9,755 bases of DNA from positions 30,123 through 39,877 of the forward strand of contig KL571220.1 in the NCBI GenBank assembly GCA_000715855.1. Reading direction: 5' to 3'. The position numbers were made by a program, and so were the translations under genes. Of this stretch, positions 1 through 5,953 are shown piece by piece. The notes under the pieces are model-generated. The model made no database searches and was not told where the DNA came from. It was given only the letters and a program-made list of their open reading frames with translations. The stretch comes from Actinoplanes liguriensis (GTDB lineage Bacteria > Actinomycetota > Actinomycetes > Mycobacteriales > Micromonosporaceae). Position 1 is the stretch's first letter, and each line of letters opens with the position of its first letter.

Positions 1-87
1 CGCCAGCAGTCCGGCAGCGAGCCAGACGACGGCGAGGGCGCCGATCAGAATCACGTCCACAGCGGTGTTCACATCGACAGCGTTCAC
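1..87 (-). CDS. N-terminal fragment of an unidentified protein with a hydrophobic N-terminus (partial)
   Basis: On the minus strand a GTG at 87-85 opens a frame that stays open for 29 codons to the window edge. It reads V-N-A-V-D-V-N-T-A-V-D, then a hydrophobic run of about 18 residues (VILIGALAVVWLAAGLLA), as in a signal anchor or first membrane helix. A GGAG lies four bases before the GTG, and an in-frame TGA lies about 13 codons upstream with no other usual start between. A promoter with a perfect TTGACA lies about 100 bases upstream on the same strand. The fragment is too short to assign a family. Given the next gene, an envelope or polysaccharide protein is possible, but that is only inference. 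Confidence 0.42.
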   Translation of the reverse strand, partial: MNAVDVNTAVDVILIGALAVVWLAAGLLA

Positions 88-192
88 CCGGCTCCGATGA
101 ACCGAAACCGGGATATGCCCCCATCAGGAACCCGTAGGGGTTCGTCTCAGCCCGCTCTCAGGTCCATGACCTGGAGGTTTGCCGAACCGGCG

Positions 193-221
193 ATTCGATG
201 TGCCATGACGGGGAGTGTCAA
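193..221 (-). promoter_or_regulatory. Candidate sigma70-type promoter for the truncated gene at 1-87
   Basis: Read on the minus strand, a perfect TTGACA (-35, plus-strand 221-216) is followed by exactly 17 bases and then TCGAAT (-10, 198-193), four of six matches to TATAAT. It lies downstream of the terminator of the preceding gene and points to the GTG at 87. The leader would be about 95-100 bases. It contains small hairpins: GCCG/CGGC at 181-191, CAGGTC/GACCTG with a 3-base loop at 159-173, and GAACCC/GGGTTC with a 4-base loop at 128-143. The start site is inferred from spacing only. Confidence 0.45.
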
Positions 222-298
222 CATCATGACCGAGGCGACCTAAGTGGACCGGCCACCGCGCGGAATGTGACCTCTGCCCCACTGTCGGCCTCCGGACG

Positions 299-334
299 AA
301 AAAAGATCACCCGCGTCCGAAGACGCGGATGATC
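299..334 (-). terminator. Intrinsic terminator of the glycosyltransferase gene
   Basis: On the minus strand the sequence forms a 12-bp stem with one internal C/A mismatch. The outer arms are GATCA/TGATC and the inner arms CCGCGTC/GACGCGG, closed by a TTCG loop (UUCG tetraloop) and followed directly by six T residues (plus-strand 299-304). It starts about 20 bases after the TGA at 355-357. Stem, tetraloop and U-tract make this a canonical Rho-independent terminator, which are uncommon in clean form in high-GC actinobacteria. Confidence 0.9.
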
Positions 335-354
335 CGAATTCCGTGCTGAAGATC

Positions 355-1179
355 TCACACAGCGAAGCCGTGCACCTGCTCCTGGGAGGGCGCGGCCGGC
401 GTGGCCTTCCACAGCCCGGTCTTCTGCGCGGCGAGCCGGCTCAGGTAGGCGGGGTTTAGCAGCACATACCGCTTCCAGAGGCGCTTCGGCTCGAGGCCGA
501 GGCGCCACAGCCACTCCAGCGCATACTTCTGCATCCACGGCGGCGGGTTCTTCAGCAGCCCGGCGTGGTAGTCGAAGGCGGCGCCGACCGCGAGCAGCGG
601 CATGTCCAGCAGCGGGCGCATCGCGTACGTGAAGACTTCCTGCCGGGGGCAGCCCAGGCCGACCAGCACGACCCGCGCGCCGGACGCCTTGATCCGCTCG
701 GCGATCTCCACCTCTTCGCCGGGGGCGGCCCCGCGGAACTTGGATGCCTCCACGCCGGCGATCTTCAGGGCCGGGAACATCCGCATCAGCGCGGGCACGA
801 GCTGGTCGAGCGTGGGCTGCGTCGACCCGTACAGATAAATCGGAAGGCCCTCGGCGGCCGCCTGCTCGACGACCTTCAGGGTCAGCGTCGGGCCGTAGAC
901 CCGGTCGGTGAGGCCGGCGCCGTGCAGCAGGTTCAACGCCCAGCGCACCGGCTGCCCGTCCGGTGTGACGAGGTCGAAGGAGTTGAGCCGGGCCTCGTGC
1001 GCCGGATCCTGCACACCGGTCATCACCCCGTGCACGGCGAGGGCGGTGACCGCGAACGGCCGGCCCTCACGGGCGGCCGCGATGATCCGCTCGGTGGCCG
1101 ACGCGTAGTCAGTCGCGTCCACCATCACCCCAAGCACGTTGCGCTTCCCCTGGTCGACCCCAGCAGGCACAGCGGTCAC
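355..1179 (-). CDS. WecG/TagA/CpsF-family glycosyltransferase (GT26)
   Basis: The 274-residue product has the usual length and motif order of this family. These enzymes transfer N-acetylmannosamine(uronic acid) or a related sugar from a UDP-sugar to a lipid-linked acceptor in surface polysaccharide or teichoic acid synthesis, at the inner face of the membrane. Visible motifs are the early ILGV-like segment (NVLGVMVDA, about 14-22), TPDGQPVRW (72-80) with Asp74 at the position of the family's proposed catalytic Asp, LYGST (116-120), VGLGCPRQE (173-181), GAAFDYHAG (199-207), and the C-terminal PPWMQKYALEWLWRLGLEPKRLW (about 213-235), the amphipathic region used for membrane association in TagA. 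The GTG start at 1179 has only a weak GGGG (1190-1187) as ribosome site. The gene ends in a strong terminator and is transcribed away from the division operon. The exact sugar and acceptor cannot be told from sequence. Confidence 0.9.
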   Translation of the reverse strand: MTAVPAGVDQGKRNVLGVMVDATDYASATERIIAAAREGRPFAVTALAVHGVMTGVQDPAHEARLNSFDLVTPDGQPVRWALNLLHGAGLTDRVYGPTLTLKVVEQAAAEGLPIYLYGSTQPTLDQLVPALMRMFPALKIAGVEASKFRGAAPGEEVEIAERIKASGARVVLVGLGCPRQEVFTYAMRPLLDMPLLAVGAAFDYHAGLLKNPPPWMQKYALEWLWRLGLEPKRLWKRYVLLNPAYLSRLAAQKTGLWKATPAAPSQEQVHGFAV

Positions 1180-1231
1180 GACTACACCCCACGCTCAAAC
1201 GAGACTCGAAGACCCGACAGCACTGATCAGG

Positions 1232-1350
1232 CGGGCGAGCATACCCCCGCCCCCGGCTTCACCCCATCGGTGACGCCTGACGCGCCCACATGAGCTGCTC
1301 GCCCGTACCAGGGGAGGCTTGAAAGCAATCGCGAAGCCCGAAGGGCGAGC
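1232..1350 (-). repeat. Three complementary segments able to form alternative stems upstream of the glycosyltransferase gene
   Basis: The 266-base gap between the glycosyltransferase start and the tRNA holds no convincing gene. It contains GGGCGAGC at 1233-1240 and 1343-1350, and its reverse complement GCTCGCCC at 1297-1304. The middle copy can pair with the right copy (8 bp, with a nested 5-bp GGCTT/AAGCC stem at 1316-1338) or with the left copy (10 bp, 1232-1241 with 1296-1305), but not with both. In RNA read from the minus strand this would be a switch-like arrangement 50 bases or more before the GTG at 1179. A possible -10, TATGCT on the minus strand (1243-1238), overlaps the left copy, so the repeat could instead be an operator. 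Eight-base matches are easily due to chance in GC-rich DNA. Confidence 0.3.
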
Positions 1351-1392
1351 CGTGACATGCGGCACTCACCGCGGCGGGAGCGGATATGACGA

Positions 1393-1434
1393 GGGCGACC
1401 CCTGCTCCGCGTTTCCGCGGGCTGAAGGTCGCCC
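1393..1434 (-). terminator. Candidate hairpin terminator or processing signal after tRNA-Leu
   Basis: An 8-bp inverted repeat GGGCGACC (1393-1400) / GGTCGCCC (1427-1434) encloses an inner CCGCG/CGCGG stem (1407-1411 / 1416-1420) with a 4-base loop. It starts 11 bases past the tRNA 3' end on the minus strand, where a tRNA transcript would end. No T-tract follows, so it would have to act as a non-canonical terminator or as a barrier to exonucleases. Confidence 0.4.
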
Positions 1435-1445
1435 ATTCGTGCTCG

Positions 1446-1528
1446 TGGGGATGGGGGGAGTTGAACCCCCACGTCCTTTCGGACACACGGACCTGAACCG
1501 TGCGCGTCTGCCATTCCGCCACATCCCC
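1446..1528 (-). tRNA. tRNA-Leu (anticodon CAG)
   Basis: An 83-base type II tRNA folds completely. It has acceptor stem GGGGATG/CATCCCC with discriminator A, TG at positions 8-9, a 3-bp D stem GCG/CGC, anticodon stem CACGG/CCGTG with loop TTCAGGT giving anticodon CAG, a long variable arm (GTCC, GAAA loop, GGAC), and T stem GGGGG/CCCCC with loop TTCAACT. The long variable arm together with the anticodon fixes it as tRNA-Leu reading CUG, the major leucine codon in this GC-rich DNA. The 3' CCA is not encoded (CGA follows the discriminator), so it must be added after transcription. Confidence 0.97.
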
Positions 1529-1547
1529 ATGTGACTTGGTAGCTGAG

Positions 1548-1553
1548 ATCCTA
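1548..1553 (-). promoter_or_regulatory. Candidate -10 element of the tRNA-Leu promoter
   Basis: On the minus strand TAGGAT, a good actinobacterial -10, lies 19 bases before the tRNA 5' end. No good -35 is seen at 16-18 bases upstream: the hexamers there are of the TTCGAA/TCGAAG type. The same bases read on the plus strand contain TATAAC (1552-1557), so a divergent plus-strand start here cannot be excluded. Confidence 0.35.
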
Positions 1554-1567
1554 TAACCGGTCTCCGC

Positions 1568-1605
1568 AACCTTCGAAACCGGCCCCCGCGGGCCTGTTTC
1601 GGGTT
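1568..1605. other. Strong imperfect hairpin in the divergent gap between tRNA-Leu and fhaA
   Basis: The stem is CGAAAC (1574-1579) with GTTTCG (1596-1601), one C/T mismatch, GGCCC (1581-1585) with GGGCC (1590-1594), and a CCGC loop. A two-base bulge then allows AACC (1568-1571) to pair with GGTT (1602-1605), giving 15 pairs in total. No T-run follows on either strand, so it is not a classic terminator. It lies upstream of both divergent genes, so it may be an operator or, if transcribed, part of the fhaA leader. The rest of 1529-1824 has no gene. A TTGACT at 1664-1669 has no good -10 at standard spacing, so the operon promoter remains unplaced. Confidence 0.5.
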
Positions 1606-1812
1606 ACTACCTGCAACAGACTACGCTGTCGCGAGTAGTTATCGAGGAACGTACCAACCTGAGTTGACTACCCAGCAGAGTTGATATCGCCCCGCGACGG
1701 AGGAAACACTAGCACGGCGTCGAGGGGCGTCATACGAGGGTCAGAAGTGCCGGCTGCTCTTGGGCTAAGGATGCGCAAGCGGCCGCCGGATACCATCATG
1801 TCCTCGGAACCC

Positions 1813-1819
1813 GAGGAGG
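1813..1819 (+). promoter_or_regulatory. Ribosome binding site that fixes the fhaA start
   Basis: GAGGAGG ends five bases before the GTG at 1825. The same frame is open upstream to a TTG at 1681 and has ATGs at 1771 and 1798, but none of these has a well-placed ribosome site. The conserved FhaA N-terminus (SVLQRFEKRLEGLVEG) begins right at the GTG. Confidence 0.8.
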
Positions 1820-1824
1820 AGCCG

Positions 1825-2601
1825 GTGAGCGTGCTGCAGCGCTTTGAGAAGCGATTGGAAGGCCTTGTCGAGGGGGCCTTCGCCAAGGTGTTCAAGGGTG
1901 TCGTGCACCCTGTGGAGATCCTGAATGCCATGCAGCGGGAGGCCGAGGCGCACAAAGCCATCCTCGCGGGTGGCCGCACCCTCGTGCCCAACCGCTACGT
2001 GATCGACCTGTCTCCCTATGACCACAGCCGGCTGGCGCCCTATGCCGCGGCTCTGGCGCAGGAGCTGGCGCAGTCCCAGGCCGAGTTCATCGGTGAGCAG
2101 GCCTGGACGGTCTACGGCGACGTGATCGTCGAGATCGAGCGCGGCGACGGGCTGGACACGGGCATGTTCCGCGTGACCGCGGAGGTCTACACCGGCGGCG
2201 AGGTCGCCCCGGTGCAGCAGCCTGCCTATGACGCCGGTCCGCAGTATTCGCCCTATGACCAGCAGCAGCAGCACGGTGGCGGCGGTTACCCACCGCACGG
2301 TGGCCACGGTGGCGGCCCGCGCAGCGTCGGTCTGGTCTCCGGTGACGGGCGGACCTACCCGTTGCAGATGGGCTCGACCGTGATCGGTCGTGGCGATCAG
2401 GCGAACCTGCGCCTGCCGGATGTCGGCATCTCGCGTCGGCACGCCCGGCTGGACTATGACGGCAACCAGGTGGTCCTGACCGATCTCGGCTCGACGAACG
2501 GGACGATGGTCAACGGTCAGCGGGTCTCTGCGGTGGCTCTGAACCCGGGCGACATGATCCAGCTCGGGACGACCACGCTGACCTTCCGAGTGGACGGCTA
2601 G
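1825..2601 (+). CDS. fhaA: FHA domain protein FhaA (DUF3662 plus FHA)
   Basis: The 258-residue product binds phosphothreonine and, by analogy with Mycobacterium tuberculosis, links PknB signalling to cell-wall synthesis, for example through phosphorylated MviN. The N-terminal DUF3662-type domain covers about 1-120 (RFEKRLEGLVEGAFAKVF, then VPNRYVIDLSP and WTVYGDVIVEIE). A flexible linker at about 128-165 is rich in Q, Y, G, P and H, with a QQQQ run. The C-terminal FHA domain covers about 168-258 with the phosphopeptide-binding marks IGRG (187-190), SRRHARL (203-209) and LGSTNGT (221-227). It is the first gene of the operon, five bases before fhaB. The GTG start is chosen for its ribosome site. 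It is much shorter than the M. tuberculosis protein of about 527 residues, because the linker is short, and both domains are complete. Confidence 0.95.
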   Translation: MSVLQRFEKRLEGLVEGAFAKVFKGVVHPVEILNAMQREAEAHKAILAGGRTLVPNRYVIDLSPYDHSRLAPYAAALAQELAQSQAEFIGEQAWTVYGDVIVEIERGDGLDTGMFRVTAEVYTGGEVAPVQQPAYDAGPQYSPYDQQQQHGGGGYPPHGGHGGGPRSVGLVSGDGRTYPLQMGSTVIGRGDQANLRLPDVGISRRHARLDYDGNQVVLTDLGSTNGTMVNGQRVSAVALNPGDMIQLGTTTLTFRVDG

Positions 2602-2606
2602 CGGCG

Positions 2607-3089
2607 TTGCCCGAATTCGTCCTAACCGTCGCCCGATTCGGCTTCCTGATCCTGCTGTGGATCTTCGTGTTCACAGTGGTCGGGGTGATCCGTCGGGACC
2701 TGTTCGCCGGTGCCCGGTCCAAGAGCATCGTCGCCAGCCCTCGGGGGGTGGGTGGCGCGATCCTTCAGGGCCGGCCGGCGAAGGCGAAGCGCGGTAAGGC
2801 GGCTCGGCAACTGGTGGTGACCGCCGGCCAGCTGGCCGGCACGCGGATCACCCTCGGCGAGGCCCCGATCACTATCGGTCGCGCCGAGGATTCGACCCTG
2901 ATCATCACCGACGACTTCGCGTCGGCCCGGCACGCTCGGCTGGTGCCGCGGGACGGGCAGTGGTTCGTAGAGGACCTCGGCTCGACCAACGGCACCTATC
3001 TCGATCGCGGTAAGGTCTCCGGACCCACCCCCGTCCCCCTTGGCGTCCCGATCCGCATCGGACGCACTTCAATCGAGTTACGGCCATGA
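2607..3089 (+). CDS. fhaB: Membrane-anchored FHA domain protein FhaB (FipA)
   Basis: The 160-residue product has one N-terminal membrane segment (about 5-28, VLTVARFGFLILLWIFVFTV), then RRDLF, a basic linker rich in K and R (about 35-68), and an FHA domain (about 69-160) with IGRAE (90-94), SARHARL (106-112) and LGSTNGT (124-130). In mycobacteria this protein is a substrate of PknA and acts at the division site together with FtsZ and FtsQ. The start is TTG, five bases after the fhaA stop, with GGACGG (2592-2597) as a modest ribosome site. The conserved MPEFVLTVARFG start supports this choice. Its stop overlaps the pstP start as ATGA, so translation is probably coupled on both sides. Confidence 0.93.
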   Translation: MPEFVLTVARFGFLILLWIFVFTVVGVIRRDLFAGARSKSIVASPRGVGGAILQGRPAKAKRGKAARQLVVTAGQLAGTRITLGEAPITIGRAEDSTLIITDDFASARHARLVPRDGQWFVEDLGSTNGTYLDRGKVSGPTPVPLGVPIRIGRTSIELRP

Positions 3090-4459
3090 CCCTGACCCTG
3101 CGCTATGCCGCTCAGAGCGACCGCGGTCTGATCCGAGACCTGAACCAGGACTCCGTCTACGCCGGGCCGCGGCTTCTTGCTGTCGCGGACGGCATGGGCG
3201 GCATGGCCGCCGGTGACGTCGCGTCCAACATCGTCATCGCCGCGATGGCCCCACTGGACGACGACGTCCCCGGGGACGCGCTGGTCGACGCCCTGCGGCA
3301 CGCCGTCGGGACCGCCAACCAGCAGTTGCGGGACACCGTCGACGCCAACCCTCAGCTGGAGGGGATGGGCACCACGCTGACCGCGGTGCTCTTCACCGGC
3401 AGCAAGTTCGGCATGGTGCACATCGGCGACTCCCGCGCCTACCTGCTCCGCAAGGGCGAGTTCTCGCAGATCACCAAGGACGACACGTACGTCCAGATGC
3501 TGGTCGACGAGGGCCGGGTCAGCCCCGAGGAGGCGAGCAGCCACCCGCAACGGTCGCTGCTCACCCGGGCGCTGGACGGCCGGGACATCGACCCGGAGTA
3601 CTCGGTGCGCCAGGTGCTCAAGGGCGACCGTTACCTGATCTGCAGTGATGGCCTGTCCGGCGTGGTCAGCGGCGAGACGATCGGTCAGACCATGGCGGAG
3701 ATCGCCGACCCGAAGGCGTGCACCGAGCGGCTCGTGCAGCTCGCTCTGCGCGGCGGCGGGCCGGACAACATCACCGTGGTGATCGCCGACGCGACCGACG
3801 CGGACATCGTCGAGCAGGCGCCGATCGTCGGTGGCGCGGCCGCGCTCGATCGCGGCAACACCACCGTGGCGGACGCCTCGACACCGGCGTCCCGGGCGGC
3901 CGCGCTCAAGCAGCCCCCGCCGCGTCCGGCCCAGCCGGAGACCGAGGGCTACGACCGCGAGCCGGAGCCGGCCGGCCACCCGGTGCGGACCAGCCTGCTG
4001 GTCCTGCTGGTGCTGGCGGTGCTCGGCGGCGGTCTCTGGGCCGGCTGGAAATACACCCAGGGGCAGTATTACGTCGGCGCGACCGACGCCGGCCAGCTGG
4101 CCATCTTCCGCGGCGTGCCGGGGCAGATCGCCGGGCTGAACCTCTCCAAGGTGAGCGAGACCAGCACGGTCCGGCTGGAAGACCTGACCACGGTCGCCCA
4201 GGAGCGGGTCAAGCAGGGCATTCACGCCGAGAGCGTGACCGACGCCCGGAGCATGCTGACCGACCTCACCAGCGATGAGCCGTCGAATCCGAACCTCAAG
4301 CCGGTCTGTTCCGTAACCAGTGTCGCGCCCGCCGTGTCGGCGTCGCCGCGCCCGAGCACGACCGCCGCGTCTTCGGCTCCGGCGACCGCGCCGAGCGTTA
4401 AACCGTCCGAGAGCGCGTCCACCGCGGCCGACACGACCGGCTGCCGGACCGCCGACTGA
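3086..4459 (+). CDS. pstP: Membrane PP2C-type Ser/Thr phosphatase PstP
   Basis: The 457-residue product dephosphorylates PknA, PknB and their substrates. The PPM/PP2C catalytic domain covers about 5-236 with RDLNQDS (17-23), VADGMGG (33-39, metal-binding Asp35/Gly36), MGTTLTAV (94-101), HIGDSRAYL (112-120), HPQRSLLTRALG-like segment (153-165), CSDGLSG (186-192, Asp188) and GGPDNITVV (224-232, Asp227). A linker rich in Pro, Ala and Glu (about 237-299) leads to one membrane helix (about 302-321) and an outer part of about 135 residues. That part starts with YYVGATDAGQLAIFRGVPGQ (328-347) and ends in a Ser/Thr/Ala/Pro-rich tail (about 411-457) with cysteines at 408 and 453. The start ATG overlaps the fhaB stop. 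The protein is somewhat shorter than the M. tuberculosis form of about 514 residues. All catalytic residues are present, so it should be active. Confidence 0.96.
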   Translation: MTLTLRYAAQSDRGLIRDLNQDSVYAGPRLLAVADGMGGMAAGDVASNIVIAAMAPLDDDVPGDALVDALRHAVGTANQQLRDTVDANPQLEGMGTTLTAVLFTGSKFGMVHIGDSRAYLLRKGEFSQITKDDTYVQMLVDEGRVSPEEASSHPQRSLLTRALDGRDIDPEYSVRQVLKGDRYLICSDGLSGVVSGETIGQTMAEIADPKACTERLVQLALRGGGPDNITVVIADATDADIVEQAPIVGGAAALDRGNTTVADASTPASRAAALKQPPPRPAQPETEGYDREPEPAGHPVRTSLLVLLVLAVLGGGLWAGWKYTQGQYYVGATDAGQLAIFRGVPGQIAGLNLSKVSETSTVRLEDLTTVAQERVKQGIHAESVTDARSMLTDLTSDEPSNPNLKPVCSVTSVAPAVSASPRPSTTAASSAPATAPSVKPSESASTAADTTGCRTAD

Positions 4460-4522
4460 GCACGGCCTGCCGTACCGGCTCCCTCGCCCTCCACCACGGG
4501 TGAGCTGTCGCGTATCCCGGGA
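4460..4522 (+). other. PstP-RodA gap, open in the RodA frame
   Basis: These 63 bases contain no stop in the frame shared by pstP and rodA and would read ARPAVPAPSPSTTGELSRIPG, a Pro/Ser-rich stretch like the cytoplasmic N-terminal tails of actinobacterial RodA proteins. No ATG, GTG or TTG occurs in that frame before 4523. The only near-start is CTG at 4505, directly after GGGTGAG (4498-4504). This leaves the true RodA start uncertain. Confidence 0.5.
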
Positions 4523-5953
4523 TTGAAGACCCGTCGTAACGCGGAGCTCGGCCTGCTGGGCTTCGCCATGCTGCTGGTGGCGACGTTTGGGTGGACCGTC
4601 GAGGCGAACCAGTACGGCACCGTCTCGGCCACGTTCTGGGTGCCGGCCGTGCTGCTGAGCATCCTGTTCCTGGGTCTGCACGTGGTGGTGCGGCTCACCG
4701 CGCCATACGCGGATCCGGTCCTGATCCCGGCGGTCGCGCTGATCAACGGGATCGGGGTGGCGTTCCTGCGCCGTCTCGACATCGCGCGCGCGATTGCCCA
4801 GAAGGACCCGATGCCCGGGGTCTTCGCCGGCACGGGCGGGCGGCAGCTCGCCTGGACGCTGGCGTCCCTGATCCTGGCCGCGGTCCTGCTGCTGGTGGTG
4901 CGTGACCACAAGATCGTCTCGCGGTACGCGTACACCCTGGGCCTGGCCGGCATCGTGCTGGTGATGATCCCGGCGGTGCTGCCCGGCAGCCTCTCCGAGG
5001 TGAACGGCGCGAAGCTGTGGATCAAGTTCGGCGCCTTCTCGATCCAGCCCGGTGAGTTCGCCAAGCTGGCACTGGTCTCCTTCTTCGCGTACTACCTGGT
5101 GCGCAAGCGCGAGGTGCTCTCGCTGGCCAGCCACCGGGTCCTCGGGCTGGACTTCCCGCGCGGCCGCGACCTGGGCCCGGTTCTCACCGTGTGGCTGCTC
5201 AGCCTCCTGGTCCTGGTCTTCGAGAAGGACCTGGGCACCGCGCTCATGTACTTCGGCCTGTTCGTGGTCACGCTCTACGTGGCCACCGAGCGGTCCAGCT
5301 GGCTGATCATCGGCCTGCTGCTCTTCTTCGGCGGCGTCTACGTGGCGTACCTGCTGGGCGAGGCGGTGGGCGGCCCGTTCGCGAACTTCTACGACCGGGC
5401 GTCGATCTGGCTCGACCCGTTCGCCCCGAAGTACATCGACAACGAGGGCTATCAGCTCGTCCAGGGCCTGTTCGGCCTGGGCAGCGGTGGCCTGTTCGGC
5501 TCGGGGCCGGGCGCCGGCTCGCCGGGCTTCATCCCCGAGGTGCGCACCGACTTCATCTTCGCCGGCCTGGGTGAGGAGATCGGGCTGTTCGGCCTCTCCG
5601 CGCTGCTGGTGACGTACCTGCTGATCGTCGAGCGGGGCCTGCGTGCCGCCCTGGCGGTCCGGGACTCGTTCGGCAAGCTGGTCGCCGGTGGTCTGGCGTT
5701 CACGCTCGGCCTGCAGGTCTTCGTGATCCTCGGCGGCATCACCGGCCTGATCCCGCTGACCGGTCAGACCACCCCGTTCCTGTCCGCCGGTGGTTCGTCG
5801 CTGATGGCGAACTGGCTGCTGGTGGCGATGCTCTTGCGGATCTCCAACGCGGCGCGTGGACCGGCCGCGGGCGGAGTCGGGCCGGATCGGCCCGGACCCA
5901 AGAAAGCACCCACTCAGTTGCACGGCGCCATGACGGAGGTGATCAAGCCGTGA
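4523..5953 (+). CDS. rodA: SEDS peptidoglycan glycosyltransferase RodA/FtsW family
   Basis: The 476-residue integral membrane protein polymerises lipid II into glycan strands and works with the class B PBP encoded next. About 12 hydrophobic segments are visible (roughly 9-27, 35-55, 64-82, 107-127, 135-154, 174-192, 217-232, 238-254, 259-280, 344-369, 386-409, 421-440). SEDS marks include NGAKLWIKFG (161-170), IQPGEFAKLAL (174-184), EKDLGTALM (234-242), the large outer loop with GYQLVQGLFGLGSGGLFG (309-326), and IPEVRTDFIF (337-346). In the last motif Asp343 matches the essential Asp of E. coli RodA (D262 by motif). PLTGQTTPFLSAGGSS (411-426) is also conserved. The TTG start at 4523 is the only usual start in frame after the pstP stop, but it has a poor ribosome site (GGGA directly adjacent). 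It overlaps pbpA by four bases. Product certain, start uncertain. Confidence 0.95.
   Translation: MKTRRNAELGLLGFAMLLVATFGWTVEANQYGTVSATFWVPAVLLSILFLGLHVVVRLTAPYADPVLIPAVALINGIGVAFLRRLDIARAIAQKDPMPGVFAGTGGRQLAWTLASLILAAVLLLVVRDHKIVSRYAYTLGLAGIVLVMIPAVLPGSLSEVNGAKLWIKFGAFSIQPGEFAKLALVSFFAYYLVRKREVLSLASHRVLGLDFPRGRDLGPVLTVWLLSLLVLVFEKDLGTALMYFGLFVVTLYVATERSSWLIIGLLLFFGGVYVAYLLGEAVGGPFANFYDRASIWLDPFAPKYIDNEGYQLVQGLFGLGSGGLFGSGPGAGSPGFIPEVRTDFIFAGLGEEIGLFGLSALLVTYLLIVERGLRAALAVRDSFGKLVAGGLAFTLGLQVFVILGGITGLIPLTGQTTPFLSAGGSSLMANWLLVAMLLRISNAARGPAAGGVGPDRPGPKKAPTQLHGAMTEVIKP
5935..5944 (+). promoter_or_regulatory. Extended Shine-Dalgarno for pbpA inside the rodA end
   Basis: GGAGGTGATC matches, without a gap, the complement of the 3' tail of 16S rRNA (GATCACCTCC). 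It lies within the last codons of rodA, with GGAGG ending ten bases before the GTG at 5950. It supports that GTG as the pbpA start and suggests strong independent initiation besides coupling to rodA. Confidence 0.7.

Noticed and set aside
565..1293. A 242-codon plus-strand open frame opposite the glycosyltransferase gene
   Set aside because: No recognisable motif; it is a shadow of the minus-strand GT26 gene, which has clear family motifs and its own terminator.
1446..1528. tRNA-Leu as an attachment site of an integrated element
   Set aside because: No integrase, no direct repeat of the tRNA 3' end and no phage-like gene nearby; the genes on both sides are ordinary chromosomal ones.
1664..1688. 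TTGACT followed by GATATC as the fhaA operon promoter
   Set aside because: The spacer is only 13 bases and no better -10 lies at 16-18 bases, so the operon promoter is left unplaced.
1681..1824. A 48-codon N-terminal extension of FhaA from the TTG at 1681, or starts at ATG 1771 or 1798
   Set aside because: None has a properly spaced ribosome site, and the conserved FhaA sequence begins at the GTG at 1825 with GAGGAGG five bases before it.
4320..4526. A 68-codon plus-strand frame covering the PstP-RodA gap
   Set aside because: It is an Arg/Pro-rich out-of-frame reading of the PstP tail and has no ribosome site or recognisable motif.
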